A stretch of 23,186 bases of DNA from Peptococcaceae bacterium (GTDB taxonomy: Bacteria > Bacillota > Dehalobacteriia > UBA7702): positions 1 to 23,186 of the forward strand of contig DXZC01000017.1 of the NCBI GenBank assembly GCA_019415505.1. Direction: 5' to 3'. Positions 1 through 8,190 of this stretch are shown here, one piece after another. The position numbers and the translations under genes are program-made. A model generated the notes under the pieces. The model made no database searches. It saw only the letters and a list, made by a program, of their open reading frames with translations, and was not told where the DNA came from. The stretch's first letter is position 1, and every line of letters starts with the position of its first letter.

Positions 1-1197
1 ATTATAACCCCGGTCAACATGTTGAATATTGCCAATCTGGGATTCGCCCTTTGCGCCTAAGGCCGCCAGTAAGAGCGCCGCGCCGCCCCGTAAATCCGCG
101 GCTTCCACCTTAGCCCCCTCCAGGCTGTTAACGCCCTTGATTACTGCCAACCGGCCCTCAACTTCTATATCAGCCCCCATTTTTTTCAACTCATTACAGT
201 GCTGGAAACGGTTTTCAAAAATGCTTTCCCGAATGATAGAAGTGCCGGCGGCAGTTACCAAAGCAGCCAGAAACTGGGGTTGAATATCTGTGGGAAAACC
301 GGGATATGGCAAAGTCTTTAAATGTAAAGCCTTCAACCTGCCGCAGTCCTTCACCCGCAGGGTATTTTCGCTCCGCCAAACCTTGATACCGGCTTCGTGT
401 AATTTAGCCAACACCGGTTCCAAATCCTGGGGAGCTACATTGCGCAATAAAACATCGCCCCCGGTTATTACCGCCGCTAACAGTACGGTACCAGCCACAA
501 TGCGGTCTGGCACTACAGTATGCTCCACACTGTTTAAGCGTTTAACACCCTCAATCATAATGGTATCGCTGCCCTGACCGGATATTTTAGCGCCAGCCTT
601 GTTGAGAAAACAGCAGAGGTCCACCACCTCCGGCTCCTTCGCCACATTGCGCAATACGGTTACGCCTGTCGCCAGGGCGGCGGCCATAATTAAGTTTTCC
701 GTCGCGCCGACACTGGGGAAATCCAAATAAATTTCATTACCTTGTAGCCTGGTGGCCCGGCTGATAAAGGCTCCCCCATGCTCCTCTATTTCCGCCCCTA
801 ATTCCCGCAAGCCCTGAATGTGGATATCCATGGGACGGGAGCCTATGGGACAGCCGCCGGGCATAGGAATGTCCGCCTTACCAAACCGACTAAGAAACGG
901 GCCCCAAATCAAATTGGACGCCCGCATGGTTTTCATCAACTCTTCCGGTATCTCTCTTGGCGCGACATTGCGCGTATCGATAGTTATAGTGTCATCTTCA
1001 ATCCAGACTGTGCAACCGCAACGGCGTAATATTTCACACATTGCCCTTACATCGGTTAAATCAGGAACGTGGTGCAATATTATTTCCCCATCTAAAAGAA
1101 TTGAGGCAGCCATAATAGGTAAGACAGCGTTCTTTGCACCCTCAGGAGAATATTCCCCCTTCAGGCTAACGCCGCCGGAAACTTGCAAAAGCTCCAT
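1..1197 (-). CDS. murA: UDP-N-acetylglucosamine 1-carboxyvinyltransferase, 3' end cut by window
   Basis: This enzyme transfers enolpyruvate from phosphoenolpyruvate to UDP-GlcNAc, the first committed step of peptidoglycan synthesis, in the cytoplasm. I translated 399 codons from the minus strand. The start MELLQVSGG is followed by the family's KNAVLP signature near residues 22-27. The loop MPGGCPIG carries the catalytic, fosfomycin-reactive cysteine at about residue 116. The visible end, HVDRGYN, matches the conserved HIDRGYE-type motif close to the C terminus, so only about 20 residues are probably missing given the usual 417-430. The ATG at 1197 has AGGAGG a few bases upstream. It lies 27 bases downstream of murB and is the last visible gene of the dcw cluster. 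Whether this is the MurA1 or MurA2 type cannot be settled here; its place in the cluster favours the main copy. Confidence 0.95.
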   Translation of the reverse strand, partial: MELLQVSGGVSLKGEYSPEGAKNAVLPIMAASILLDGEIILHHVPDLTDVRAMCEILRRCGCTVWIEDDTITIDTRNVAPREIPEELMKTMRASNLIWGPFLSRFGKADIPMPGGCPIGSRPMDIHIQGLRELGAEIEEHGGAFISRATRLQGNEIYLDFPSVGATENLIMAAALATGVTVLRNVAKEPEVVDLCCFLNKAGAKISGQGSDTIMIEGVKRLNSVEHTVVPDRIVAGTVLLAAVITGGDVLLRNVAPQDLEPVLAKLHEAGIKVWRSENTLRVKDCGRLKALHLKTLPYPGFPTDIQPQFLAALVTAAGTSIIRESIFENRFQHCNELKKMGADIEVEGRLAVIKGVNSLEGAKVEAADLRGGAALLLAALGAKGESQIGNIQHVDRGYN

Positions 1198-1224
1198 AGC
1201 GCCCTCCTAAAGTTCCCTTTCCCC

Positions 1225-2127
1225 CTATTCTTCTTCTCCAATCAGACGAACCTCGGGTTCAAGGATAACATCGAATTTCTCCTTTACTATATTCCGAACT
1301 TCGTCAATAAGTGACAAAACATCAGTTGCCTTGGCCTGGCCTAAATTAACAATAAAATTGCCATGCTTTTCCGACACCTGGGCGCCGCCATGGCTCAAGC
1401 CCCGCAGACCCGCAGCCTCAACCAGGCGGCCGGCATGGTCCCCCGGAGGATTCTTAAATACGCTGCCAGCGGAAGGTAAATCCAAGGGCTGGTTCTTTCT
1501 CCTGGTCTGTAGAGTAGATTCCACTTGGGCGGTTAATTCCCGCGCGTCGCCTTTTTTTAGGGCCAAAATTACCTTGGTAACTACTGCTCCCTCCCGCATT
1601 AAAGAGGTATCGCGGTAGCCGTACTCCAGCTCATCTACGGCTAACTGCTTGAGGCAGCCATTTTTATCTATTATTTCCACAGCCTCTAAGGGCTCATAAA
1701 AAAAATGACCGTAAGCCCCGGCGTTCATTACAGCAGCTCCCCCTAAACTTGCGGGAATACCGGCCGCCCACTCCAAGCCCTGGTACCCCAGCTTGGCAGT
1801 TTGCCGGGCCATTTTTGCTAAAATACACCCGGCCTGGGCTGTAAGACGCTGGCCGGCAATACTGTAATCCGCCATTTTATCACCAATACATATCACCAAA
1901 CCGCGGATACCGCCATCTAAAACCAACATATTAGAACCGTTACCCAGGACCATATAGGGAATATCGCGTTCCCTGGCATAGGTTAAGGCGGCGCAAATAT
2001 CCTGGCCGTCTCTGGGCAAAAAGAGGCAATCCGCCGGGCCGCCAATGCGCCAGGTTGTATGCTTCGACATTGGTTCCTCAAAGAGAACTTCACCCTTTAC
2101 CATCTCTTTGAAACCAGTAAAATCCAT
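1225..2127 (-). CDS. murB: UDP-N-acetylenolpyruvoylglucosamine reductase
   Basis: MurB is the FAD- and NADPH-dependent cytoplasmic enzyme that reduces UDP-GlcNAc-enolpyruvate to UDP-MurNAc. The 300-residue product has the FAD-binding stretch GNGSNMLV (residues 62-69) and the AAGIPASLGGAAVMNAGAYG region (121-140). The catalytic set is present: Arg172 in YGYRDTS, Ser222 in AGSVFKNP, and Glu290 in EPEVRL. Length and motif spacing fit the shorter type II MurB of Gram-positives. The start ATG overlaps the murC stop by one base (TAATG), which suggests translational coupling. Having murC, murB and murA in a row places three consecutive precursor steps in one transcript. Confidence 0.97.
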   Translation of the reverse strand: MDFTGFKEMVKGEVLFEEPMSKHTTWRIGGPADCLFLPRDGQDICAALTYARERDIPYMVLGNGSNMLVLDGGIRGLVICIGDKMADYSIAGQRLTAQAGCILAKMARQTAKLGYQGLEWAAGIPASLGGAAVMNAGAYGHFFYEPLEAVEIIDKNGCLKQLAVDELEYGYRDTSLMREGAVVTKVILALKKGDARELTAQVESTLQTRRKNQPLDLPSAGSVFKNPPGDHAGRLVEAAGLRGLSHGGAQVSEKHGNFIVNLGQAKATDVLSLIDEVRNIVKEKFDVILEPEVRLIGEEE

Positions 2128-3509
2128 TAGGCTTCTTCCCCCTTCAGATATTTACAGAATTTTTCCGTGGTTTTATAAATATCGCCAGCGCCCATCATAA
2201 GCACTAAATCGTCATTGCGCACCTGATTTTTTAAATAGTCGAGAATGGCCTCGCTACTATGGCAGTAAACCGGCTCCAAACCTTTAGCCCTAATTTCATC
2301 GACAATCAGTTGGGAGCTAATATCGGGTATACGTTCCTCCCAAGCGGAGTAAATTTCATCTATCACCGTGACGTCCGCCTCACCAAAGGAACAGCCAAAT
2401 TCCTTATAGAGCTCCTTCACACGGCTATACCTGTGAGGTTGAAATACCGCTAAGACCCTTTTATAGCCACAGCTTTTCGCCGCGGCAATGGTGGCTCTTA
2501 CCTCGGTGGGATGATGGGCGTAATCATCCACTACCATAATATGGTGTTCATCATCTTGCAACAAAACGTCAAACCGCCGGCCTGTGCCGGAAAAATCAGC
2601 TAAAGCGGCGATGGAGTCTTTAAAGGGTACGCCCACTAAATAGGCGCCATAAATAGCTCCCAAGGCGTTGGCCACATTATGCCGGCCCGGTACTGATAAA
2701 TAGAGCTCGCCCACGAATTCGCCCTTAAAATAAACTTTTGAGGTTGTGGTCAGGGCGTCGGCCACAATATCCCTAGCAGTAAGGTCAACTGCTTTATGCT
2801 CCAAGCCATAGGTATGATAATCATGCTTAAAAGAGGGCAATATGTCGTTGACCATTTGGTTATCCAAACAGACAATTATTTCCTCGCTGCTATTGCAAAA
2901 ATCGGAAAAAGCCCGTTTGAGAACCTCGGGACTGTCCTCATAATGCTCCATATGCTCAGGCTCTATATTTGTGACAATGGTTAAATAAGGTTCCAGCTTT
3001 AAAAAGGAGCGGTCGCTCTCATCAGCTTCCACCACCCACAAATCACTTTCATCTTTAATAGCATTACTGCCGATAACTGGCAGTATACCGCCTAACACAA
3101 TATTGGGGTGAAAATCAACTTTATGGAGTATTTGCCCCAGCATACCGGAAGTTGTGGTTTTACCATGCGCGCCAGCCACCGCTAAACCCTTGTTACTGTT
3201 GAACAATCGGGCCAATAGCTCGCCTCTGTGGGTTATGGGTATACCCAACTCCTTACCCCGGAGCAATTCAGGATTATCCTCAGCTATGGCGCTGGAATAA
3301 ATAATCTCCCCGCAATTATCCGGTACATTGTGGGCGTCGTGGCCCATATAAATTGTGGCGCCCTGTTCCTGCAATTTATCCACCAGGTAAGAGGGCTTAA
3401 CGTCTGAGCCGCTGACTTGATAACCCATGGACAGTAAAACCCTGGCTAAAGCGCTCATACCGATGCCGCCGATAGCAATAAAATGCACAACTTCCTTTTG
3501 ACTTGTCAT
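2127..3509 (-). CDS. murC: UDP-N-acetylmuramate--L-alanine ligase
   Basis: MurC adds L-alanine to UDP-MurNAc using ATP, the first amino-acid step of the stem peptide. The 460-residue product has the N-terminal dinucleotide-like motif IAIGGIGMSA (11-20). The ATP-binding loop GAHGKTTT lies at about 113-120, followed by VVEADESDRSFL and the DDYAHHPTEV motif typical of MurC. Length is normal for the family. The ATG at 3509 is preceded by a GA-rich ribosome binding site (AGAGGGGG). Its stop overlaps the murB start by one base, and it lies 46 bases downstream of murG, with no terminator seen between them. Confidence 0.97.
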   Translation of the reverse strand: MTSQKEVVHFIAIGGIGMSALARVLLSMGYQVSGSDVKPSYLVDKLQEQGATIYMGHDAHNVPDNCGEIIYSSAIAEDNPELLRGKELGIPITHRGELLARLFNSNKGLAVAGAHGKTTTSGMLGQILHKVDFHPNIVLGGILPVIGSNAIKDESDLWVVEADESDRSFLKLEPYLTIVTNIEPEHMEHYEDSPEVLKRAFSDFCNSSEEIIVCLDNQMVNDILPSFKHDYHTYGLEHKAVDLTARDIVADALTTTSKVYFKGEFVGELYLSVPGRHNVANALGAIYGAYLVGVPFKDSIAALADFSGTGRRFDVLLQDDEHHIMVVDDYAHHPTEVRATIAAAKSCGYKRVLAVFQPHRYSRVKELYKEFGCSFGEADVTVIDEIYSAWEERIPDISSQLIVDEIRAKGLEPVYCHSSEAILDYLKNQVRNDDLVLMMGAGDIYKTTEKFCKYLKGEEA

Positions 3510-3555
3510 GGTAATCCCCCTCTGAGGGCAGTTCCCTCATGTACTATCATCAAAT

Positions 3556-4638
3556 TTACTTAATTTCTTTAATTAACTCCAGACCCGCTTTGACAATTTT
3601 CGCCAGCGCGTCGGGGCGCCCCTCCCGGCTCATGGCCTGGGCCATGGCTTGCCGCTTTGCTACATCGGTTATTAGCTCATCTAAAGCGGTGAACAGTGGT
3701 TGGGGCAAATCCTTATCCAATACCATTATGGCTGCTCCCGCTTGTTGATAATAAGCGGCGTTTTTTTCCTGATGACCGTGGGAAAAGGGGTAAGGCACCA
3801 AAATACCCGGTATACCTTTAAGGGAAACTTCAGCCAAAAAAGAGGAACCAGCCCGGGATACCACTATATCAGTGCGTCCCAACACCACATCCATTTTATC
3901 CTCGTATTCTTTAACTTGAACTCCCTTTATACCACCGATGGCCTCAGCGTCATTAGGGTTAAGCTTACCAACCACATGGTGAAACAATATTTTTCTACCC
4001 TGGGGCATTTGCCGGTAATAAGCGGCCATAGCCTCATTTATATGGTGGGAACCTTGGCTGCCACCGGTGACAGTAACCACTAAGGTGTCGTCATCAACGC
4101 CTAAATATTCAGCGCCAGCCTGAGCATGGGTAGTTTTTATGCTATCCCGTACCGGCATACCGGTTATCTTCAAATTGCGGCAGTTTTTTATCTGCTCCGC
4201 TGTAGTTTTATAGGTAAGACAAAGGCAGTCCACCCGGGCGCCTAAGTTGGCATTGGCCTTGCCTATTTCGGCGTTAGCCTCATGAATTAGGGTTTTACAG
4301 CCTAAACCTATACCAGCTTTAATTACGGGAAAGGAAGCATAGCCGCCGGTTCCGATAATTAAATCCGGGGCAAAATCACGCACCAGCTTTTTAGCCTGGC
4401 GATAGGATTTAGCCAGTTTAAGCACTGCCTTAGGCATAGTAAACAGATTTTTATTGCGAATTCCCTCTACGGGGAGGAAATCCGAAACAAAAACCTCATT
4501 TTTCATAATATCTTTTTCTATACCGTTTTCCGAACCAATGTAGCGCACCTCAGCCCCTAGTTTCGCGAACTCGTGGCCTATGGCCAGAGCAGGGTAAAGG
4601 TGACCGCCGGTTCCGCCGCCGGTTATAATTATACGCAT
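3556..4638 (-). CDS. murG: Lipid II synthase: UDP-GlcNAc--lipid I GlcNAc transferase
   Basis: MurG is the peripheral inner-leaflet glycosyltransferase (GT28) that adds GlcNAc to lipid I to make lipid II. The 360-residue product starts with the glycine-rich loop TGGGTGGHLYPALA, which binds the lipid diphosphate. It also has HEANAEIGKANANLG, the GGSQGSHHIN loop, and the C-terminal nucleotide-sugar region SRAGSSFLAEVSLKGIPGILVPYP. These blocks are diagnostic. The start ATG overlaps the ftsW stop in the sequence TAATG, so it is probably translated by coupling to ftsW, whose product uses the lipid II that MurG makes. A 46-base spacer leads to murC. Confidence 0.97.
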   Translation of the reverse strand: MRIIITGGGTGGHLYPALAIGHEFAKLGAEVRYIGSENGIEKDIMKNEVFVSDFLPVEGIRNKNLFTMPKAVLKLAKSYRQAKKLVRDFAPDLIIGTGGYASFPVIKAGIGLGCKTLIHEANAEIGKANANLGARVDCLCLTYKTTAEQIKNCRNLKITGMPVRDSIKTTHAQAGAEYLGVDDDTLVVTVTGGSQGSHHINEAMAAYYRQMPQGRKILFHHVVGKLNPNDAEAIGGIKGVQVKEYEDKMDVVLGRTDIVVSRAGSSFLAEVSLKGIPGILVPYPFSHGHQEKNAAYYQQAGAAIMVLDKDLPQPLFTALDELITDVAKRQAMAQAMSREGRPDALAKIVKAGLELIKEIK

Positions 4639-5756
4639 TAACTGCCTCCTTCAGGCAAATATGAAGACAAATTTAACAGTACCCCGGCAGCTGATAAAGT
4701 AAAGAGCAGCGAGCTGCCGCCATAACTGATAAATGGCAAGGCAATGCCGGTTACAGGCATCATGCCGGTGGCCACAAAAAAGTTTATCAGGGTTTGCACA
4801 CCAATCATCGAGGTGATGCCCAAGGCTAAAAGGGCGCCAAAGGAATCGTCTAAGGTCAGGGCTACCCTAATACCGCGCCAGATAAAAACCGCAAAGAGCA
4901 GCACTGTAAAGAGGGTGCCGATAAACCCCAGTTCCTCGCCAATAAGGGCAAAGATAAAGTCTGTATGCACCTCTGGCAGGTAATACCATTTAGAGCCGCC
5001 AGCCCCCAAGCCTACCCCGGTAAAGCCGCCGGACCCTATGGCAATTAAGGATTGCACCGTTTGAAAGCCGTAGCCCAAGGGATCAGCCCAGGGATCTAAA
5101 AACGCAGTAAAACGGGCCATGCGAAAGGGCTCCAGCAAAATAGCCAAACCCACCAAAGCACAACCCAATAGTACCATAGCAATAAGGTAACGGTATTTTA
5201 CACCGCCCCCTAACATCATAAGAAAAGCGACGCCAACCAAAGCTACGCAAGTGCCTAAATCAGGCTGTAGCATAATTAGCACACAGAATATACCGAGAAT
5301 ACCTAAATGGTAGAGAAAGCCTCGGCCCAACTCGGACATTCTATCACCGCAATTACTCATATTATATGCGAAAAAGAGAATTAAAGCAAGCTTTGCCAAT
5401 TCCGAGGGCTGAAAATGTATGGGCCCCAGCACAATGCTGCGTTCAGCCCCTAAAGAGCTAACCCCGGCGCCAACTTTAACTAAAACCAAGAAAATTAACG
5501 CCACAATTAAACCCGGCCAAGCCAATTTTTTTAAAAACTGGTAATCTATTTTTAAAAGCAAAAACATTAACACTAAGCCTAAGGCAGCCCACAAACATTG
5601 CTTTTTTAAATAATAGAAACCATCGTTAATACTACTATCCGCCGCCATATATTGGCTGGCGCTAAAAACCATAATAATACCTATGGTAAGAAGCCCCAAA
5701 ACGGAAAGGAGCAGCAAAATATCAGGTTGCCGTTTCCTCTTTAGCGGTGCGGCCAT
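4638..5756 (-). CDS. ftsW: SEDS-family peptidoglycan glycosyltransferase (FtsW/SpoVE type)
   Basis: SEDS proteins are polytopic membrane enzymes that polymerise lipid II into glycan strands; FtsW/SpoVE members work with a class B PBP at the septum or spore cortex. The 372-residue product has about ten hydrophobic segments. It shows SEDS signatures: FQPSELAKLALILFFAY, LQPDLGT, LPEVHTDFIFALIGEELGFIG, and TGMMPVTGIALPFISYGGSS near the C terminus. The ATG at 5756 is supported by GGGAGG about 6 bases upstream, inside the end of murD, so the 35-base overlap with murD looks real. Its place between murD and murG is the standard ftsW/spoVE site. I cannot tell whether it serves vegetative division, sporulation, or both. 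Confidence 0.93.
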   Translation of the reverse strand: MAAPLKRKRQPDILLLLSVLGLLTIGIIMVFSASQYMAADSSINDGFYYLKKQCLWAALGLVLMFLLLKIDYQFLKKLAWPGLIVALIFLVLVKVGAGVSSLGAERSIVLGPIHFQPSELAKLALILFFAYNMSNCGDRMSELGRGFLYHLGILGIFCVLIMLQPDLGTCVALVGVAFLMMLGGGVKYRYLIAMVLLGCALVGLAILLEPFRMARFTAFLDPWADPLGYGFQTVQSLIAIGSGGFTGVGLGAGGSKWYYLPEVHTDFIFALIGEELGFIGTLFTVLLFAVFIWRGIRVALTLDDSFGALLALGITSMIGVQTLINFFVATGMMPVTGIALPFISYGGSSLLFTLSAAGVLLNLSSYLPEGGS

Positions 5757-7119
5757 TGGTTTTCCTCCCTTTAAGCTTTAACACGTTGTCTTTGAAAACC
5801 TCTCCACGCTCTTCGAAACAAGAAAATTGGTCAAAACTGGCATTAGCTGGGGACAGTAAAACCAAATCGCCGCCAATAGCTCTCGCGGCGGCAGCCCCCA
5901 CAGCCTCTGCCATATTATTTACGATTTCGTACGATTCATAGCCCACTTTTTGGACGGCAGCCGCCATCTCCTCAGCACATTCACCCAGCAGAACCAAATA
6001 CTGCACCCGCTCCTTAATAACTTGGGCAAGGTCGGTAAAATCCGAGCCCTTGTTTCTCCCGCCGGCTATGAGTATGATGGGAGTATCGTCATAGGAAGCC
6101 AGGGCTTTTAACACAGAATCTGGATTGGTAGCTTTTGAATCATTAATATAAGTTACGCCCTTAATTGTGGCCACCTTTTCCATGCGGTGCTCCACGCCCT
6201 TAAAAGTTTTTAAGGTCTTTTTAATAACCTTATTATCCACATTGAGCAATTTTGCTACTGTTATGGCTCCCAGGGCATTTTCCAAATTATGGGGGCCAGG
6301 CAACAAAATATCCTGACGCTCCATTATCTTTTCGTCCACAGTGCCAGCGTCTTGGCCGTAGCGGTAAATTATAGTATTGTCCTGTAAAAAAGTGCCGGCA
6401 TATAACACGTCCCGGCAGGAAAAAAATACCGGTCGCGCCTTGAGATTATCAGCTAAAGAAGCTATATTAGGGTCGTCATAATTGAGAACAGTAAAATTAT
6501 TTTTGCTTTGGCATTTAGCCAAATTAGCTTTGGCCGCCAAATAGTTGGCCATGGAGCCATGCCGGTTTAAATGGTCCGGCGTTAGGTTAAGAAACAATGC
6601 CACCTTGGCGTCTAGCTTGACAATGGTCTCCAACTGAAAGCTGGACATTTCCACTACAAAGTAATCATATTCCTCACCCACGGCTTTTAGGAGAGGAGTG
6701 CCAATATTTCCCCCCACAAATACCTTAAAACCGGCATTTTTTAAAATTTCCCCCACTAAAGTGGTGGTAGTGGTTTTGCCGTTAGTTCCCGTAATGCCAA
6801 TTATCGGCGCCTTTAAAAAACGGGCCGCCAGTTCCAGCTCACCCCAGAGGGGAATACCCTGTTCCTGTAGGGCCAGAGCTAACTCATTGGTCAGGGGTAC
6901 GCCGGGGCTGATAACGGCAAAATCGTACTTAATGGCCGTTAAATCCGGCCTTTGGCCCAACCAAAAAACAGCCTGATTTATTTGGCCATAAGTTGGTTTT
7001 TCCGCGGGGCTATCGTCATAGAGATCCACAGCCGCGCCGCGCTCCAGCAAAAACTCAACCGCCGCAACGCCGCTTTTGCCGCCGCCCAGAACCAGTACAC
7101 GCTTATTTTTCACACGCAT
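5722..7119 (-). CDS. murD: UDP-N-acetylmuramoyl-L-alanine--D-glutamate ligase
   Basis: MurD adds D-glutamate to UDP-MurNAc-L-Ala with ATP. The 465-residue product has an N-terminal Rossmann-like motif VLGGGKSGVAA and the ISPGVP signature around 70-75. The P-loop GITGTNGKTTTTTLVGEIL lies at about 108-126, followed by NLTPDHLNRHG, YINDSKATNP, and IAGGRNKGSDFTDL near the C terminus. All are characteristic of MurD. The start at 7119 is preceded by AAGAAGG. The last 35 bases overlap the ftsW start. A 66-base spacer separates it from mraY upstream. Confidence 0.97.
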   Translation of the reverse strand: MRVKNKRVLVLGGGKSGVAAVEFLLERGAAVDLYDDSPAEKPTYGQINQAVFWLGQRPDLTAIKYDFAVISPGVPLTNELALALQEQGIPLWGELELAARFLKAPIIGITGTNGKTTTTTLVGEILKNAGFKVFVGGNIGTPLLKAVGEEYDYFVVEMSSFQLETIVKLDAKVALFLNLTPDHLNRHGSMANYLAAKANLAKCQSKNNFTVLNYDDPNIASLADNLKARPVFFSCRDVLYAGTFLQDNTIIYRYGQDAGTVDEKIMERQDILLPGPHNLENALGAITVAKLLNVDNKVIKKTLKTFKGVEHRMEKVATIKGVTYINDSKATNPDSVLKALASYDDTPIILIAGGRNKGSDFTDLAQVIKERVQYLVLLGECAEEMAAAVQKVGYESYEIVNNMAEAVGAAAARAIGGDLVLLSPANASFDQFSCFEERGEVFKDNVLKLKGRKTNGRTAKEETAT

Positions 7120-7185
7120 TTTACTACCTTCTTGCTAACTTTTATTACCTACTTATTAACAGACATTTTTATTCTATGTCTCGCC

Positions 7186-8172
7186 TCAGAAATAAATGAG
7201 CAGACCTATTACCATAAACACACATGCAGCCAGCCAGAAAACAAAAACTGTTTTTGTTTCTCCCCAGCCCAGGCCGTTTTCCACCTCAAAACTGTGATGA
7301 ATCGGCGCCATGGGAAAAACTCGTTTTTTCGTGAGCTTAAAGCCAACCACCTGAATCATTACGGAAAGGGCCTCAATAACATAAACGCCGCCAATAACTA
7401 TGAGCAGCAGCTCTGTGCCGGTGAGAATTGAAAGTACAGCTAAACCGCCCCCCAAAAACAGGGAACCAGTATCACCCATGAACACCTTGGCCGGGTGGTG
7501 GTTAAAGACGAGAAAGGCCAAGCAAATCCCGGCCATGGTACCGGCAAAAATTGTTAGAGCGCCGTAGCTTATACCGGCAAAAGGCGGGTTGCCAATACAG
7601 TTAAAGGCTATAATGCCATAGCCTAAATAGGCAAAAAAGGAAGTTCCCGCTGCCAGGCCGTCCATGCCATCGTTGAGATTAACGCCATTGGTAACTCCAG
7701 CCACCAGAATAAAGGCTAAAATATAGTAGAAAACCCCGGCTTGCCATTGCCCTAAAAAGGGTACGGTAAGTTCAGTTCCTCGACCTAATTCCAGGGTAGC
7801 GCCGAATATCAGCAAAACGGCGATTAAAATTTCCCCGGCCATTTTTTGCCAAGCTCGTAAGCCGAGGGATTTGCCGTGAATGGTCTTTAAAAAGTCATCA
7901 GCAAAGCCCAATAAGCCGTAGAGAGTGGTAAAAATTAGGGCAAACCACATGGTTTTAGATAAGTCTCCCCAAAATAGGTTAACCAAAATTAAATTGATTA
8001 TGAAAATCAGACCGCCCATCGTAGGCGTACCGCTTTTCTTTAAATGTGATTGAGGCCCGTCAGTTCTGACGTTTTGTCCAAAATTAAGCTTCTTTAAAAT
8101 AGGTATGGCAATTATCGCCAAAACTATGCCAGCAAGTACGGCGGTAAGTAACGGCCATAAAAAAATTTTCAT
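7186..8172 (-). CDS. mraY: Phospho-N-acetylmuramoyl-pentapeptide-transferase
   Basis: MraY is the integral membrane enzyme that moves phospho-MurNAc-pentapeptide from UDP to undecaprenyl phosphate, forming lipid I. The 328-residue product has about ten membrane segments. Signature residues include the aspartate pair of GFADDFLK (92-93, with Lys96), TNGVNLNDGMDGLAAG (161-176), and FMGDTGSLFLGG (231-242). The MAPIHHSFE motif (288-296) has serine where many homologues have a third histidine (HHH). The ATG at 8172 lies only 18 bases after the murE stop, with no murF between. A 66-base spacer follows before murD. Confidence 0.97.
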   Translation of the reverse strand: MKIFLWPLLTAVLAGIVLAIIAIPILKKLNFGQNVRTDGPQSHLKKSGTPTMGGLIFIINLILVNLFWGDLSKTMWFALIFTTLYGLLGFADDFLKTIHGKSLGLRAWQKMAGEILIAVLLIFGATLELGRGTELTVPFLGQWQAGVFYYILAFILVAGVTNGVNLNDGMDGLAAGTSFFAYLGYGIIAFNCIGNPPFAGISYGALTIFAGTMAGICLAFLVFNHHPAKVFMGDTGSLFLGGGLAVLSILTGTELLLIVIGGVYVIEALSVMIQVVGFKLTKKRVFPMAPIHHSFEVENGLGWGETKTVFVFWLAACVFMVIGLLIYF

Positions 8173-8190
8173 ATTATCCCAACCTCTTGT

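Noticed and set aside
29..1210. Several plus-strand frames of 69-130 codons across murA
   Set aside because: They lie antisense to a clearly conserved murA frame, have Ser/Pro/Arg-rich composition typical of reverse-frame shadows, and match no family.
6952..7431. A 159-codon plus-strand frame spanning the murD-mraY junction
   Set aside because: It covers the 5' end of murD and the 3' end of mraY in antisense, with no ribosome binding site or recognisable domain.
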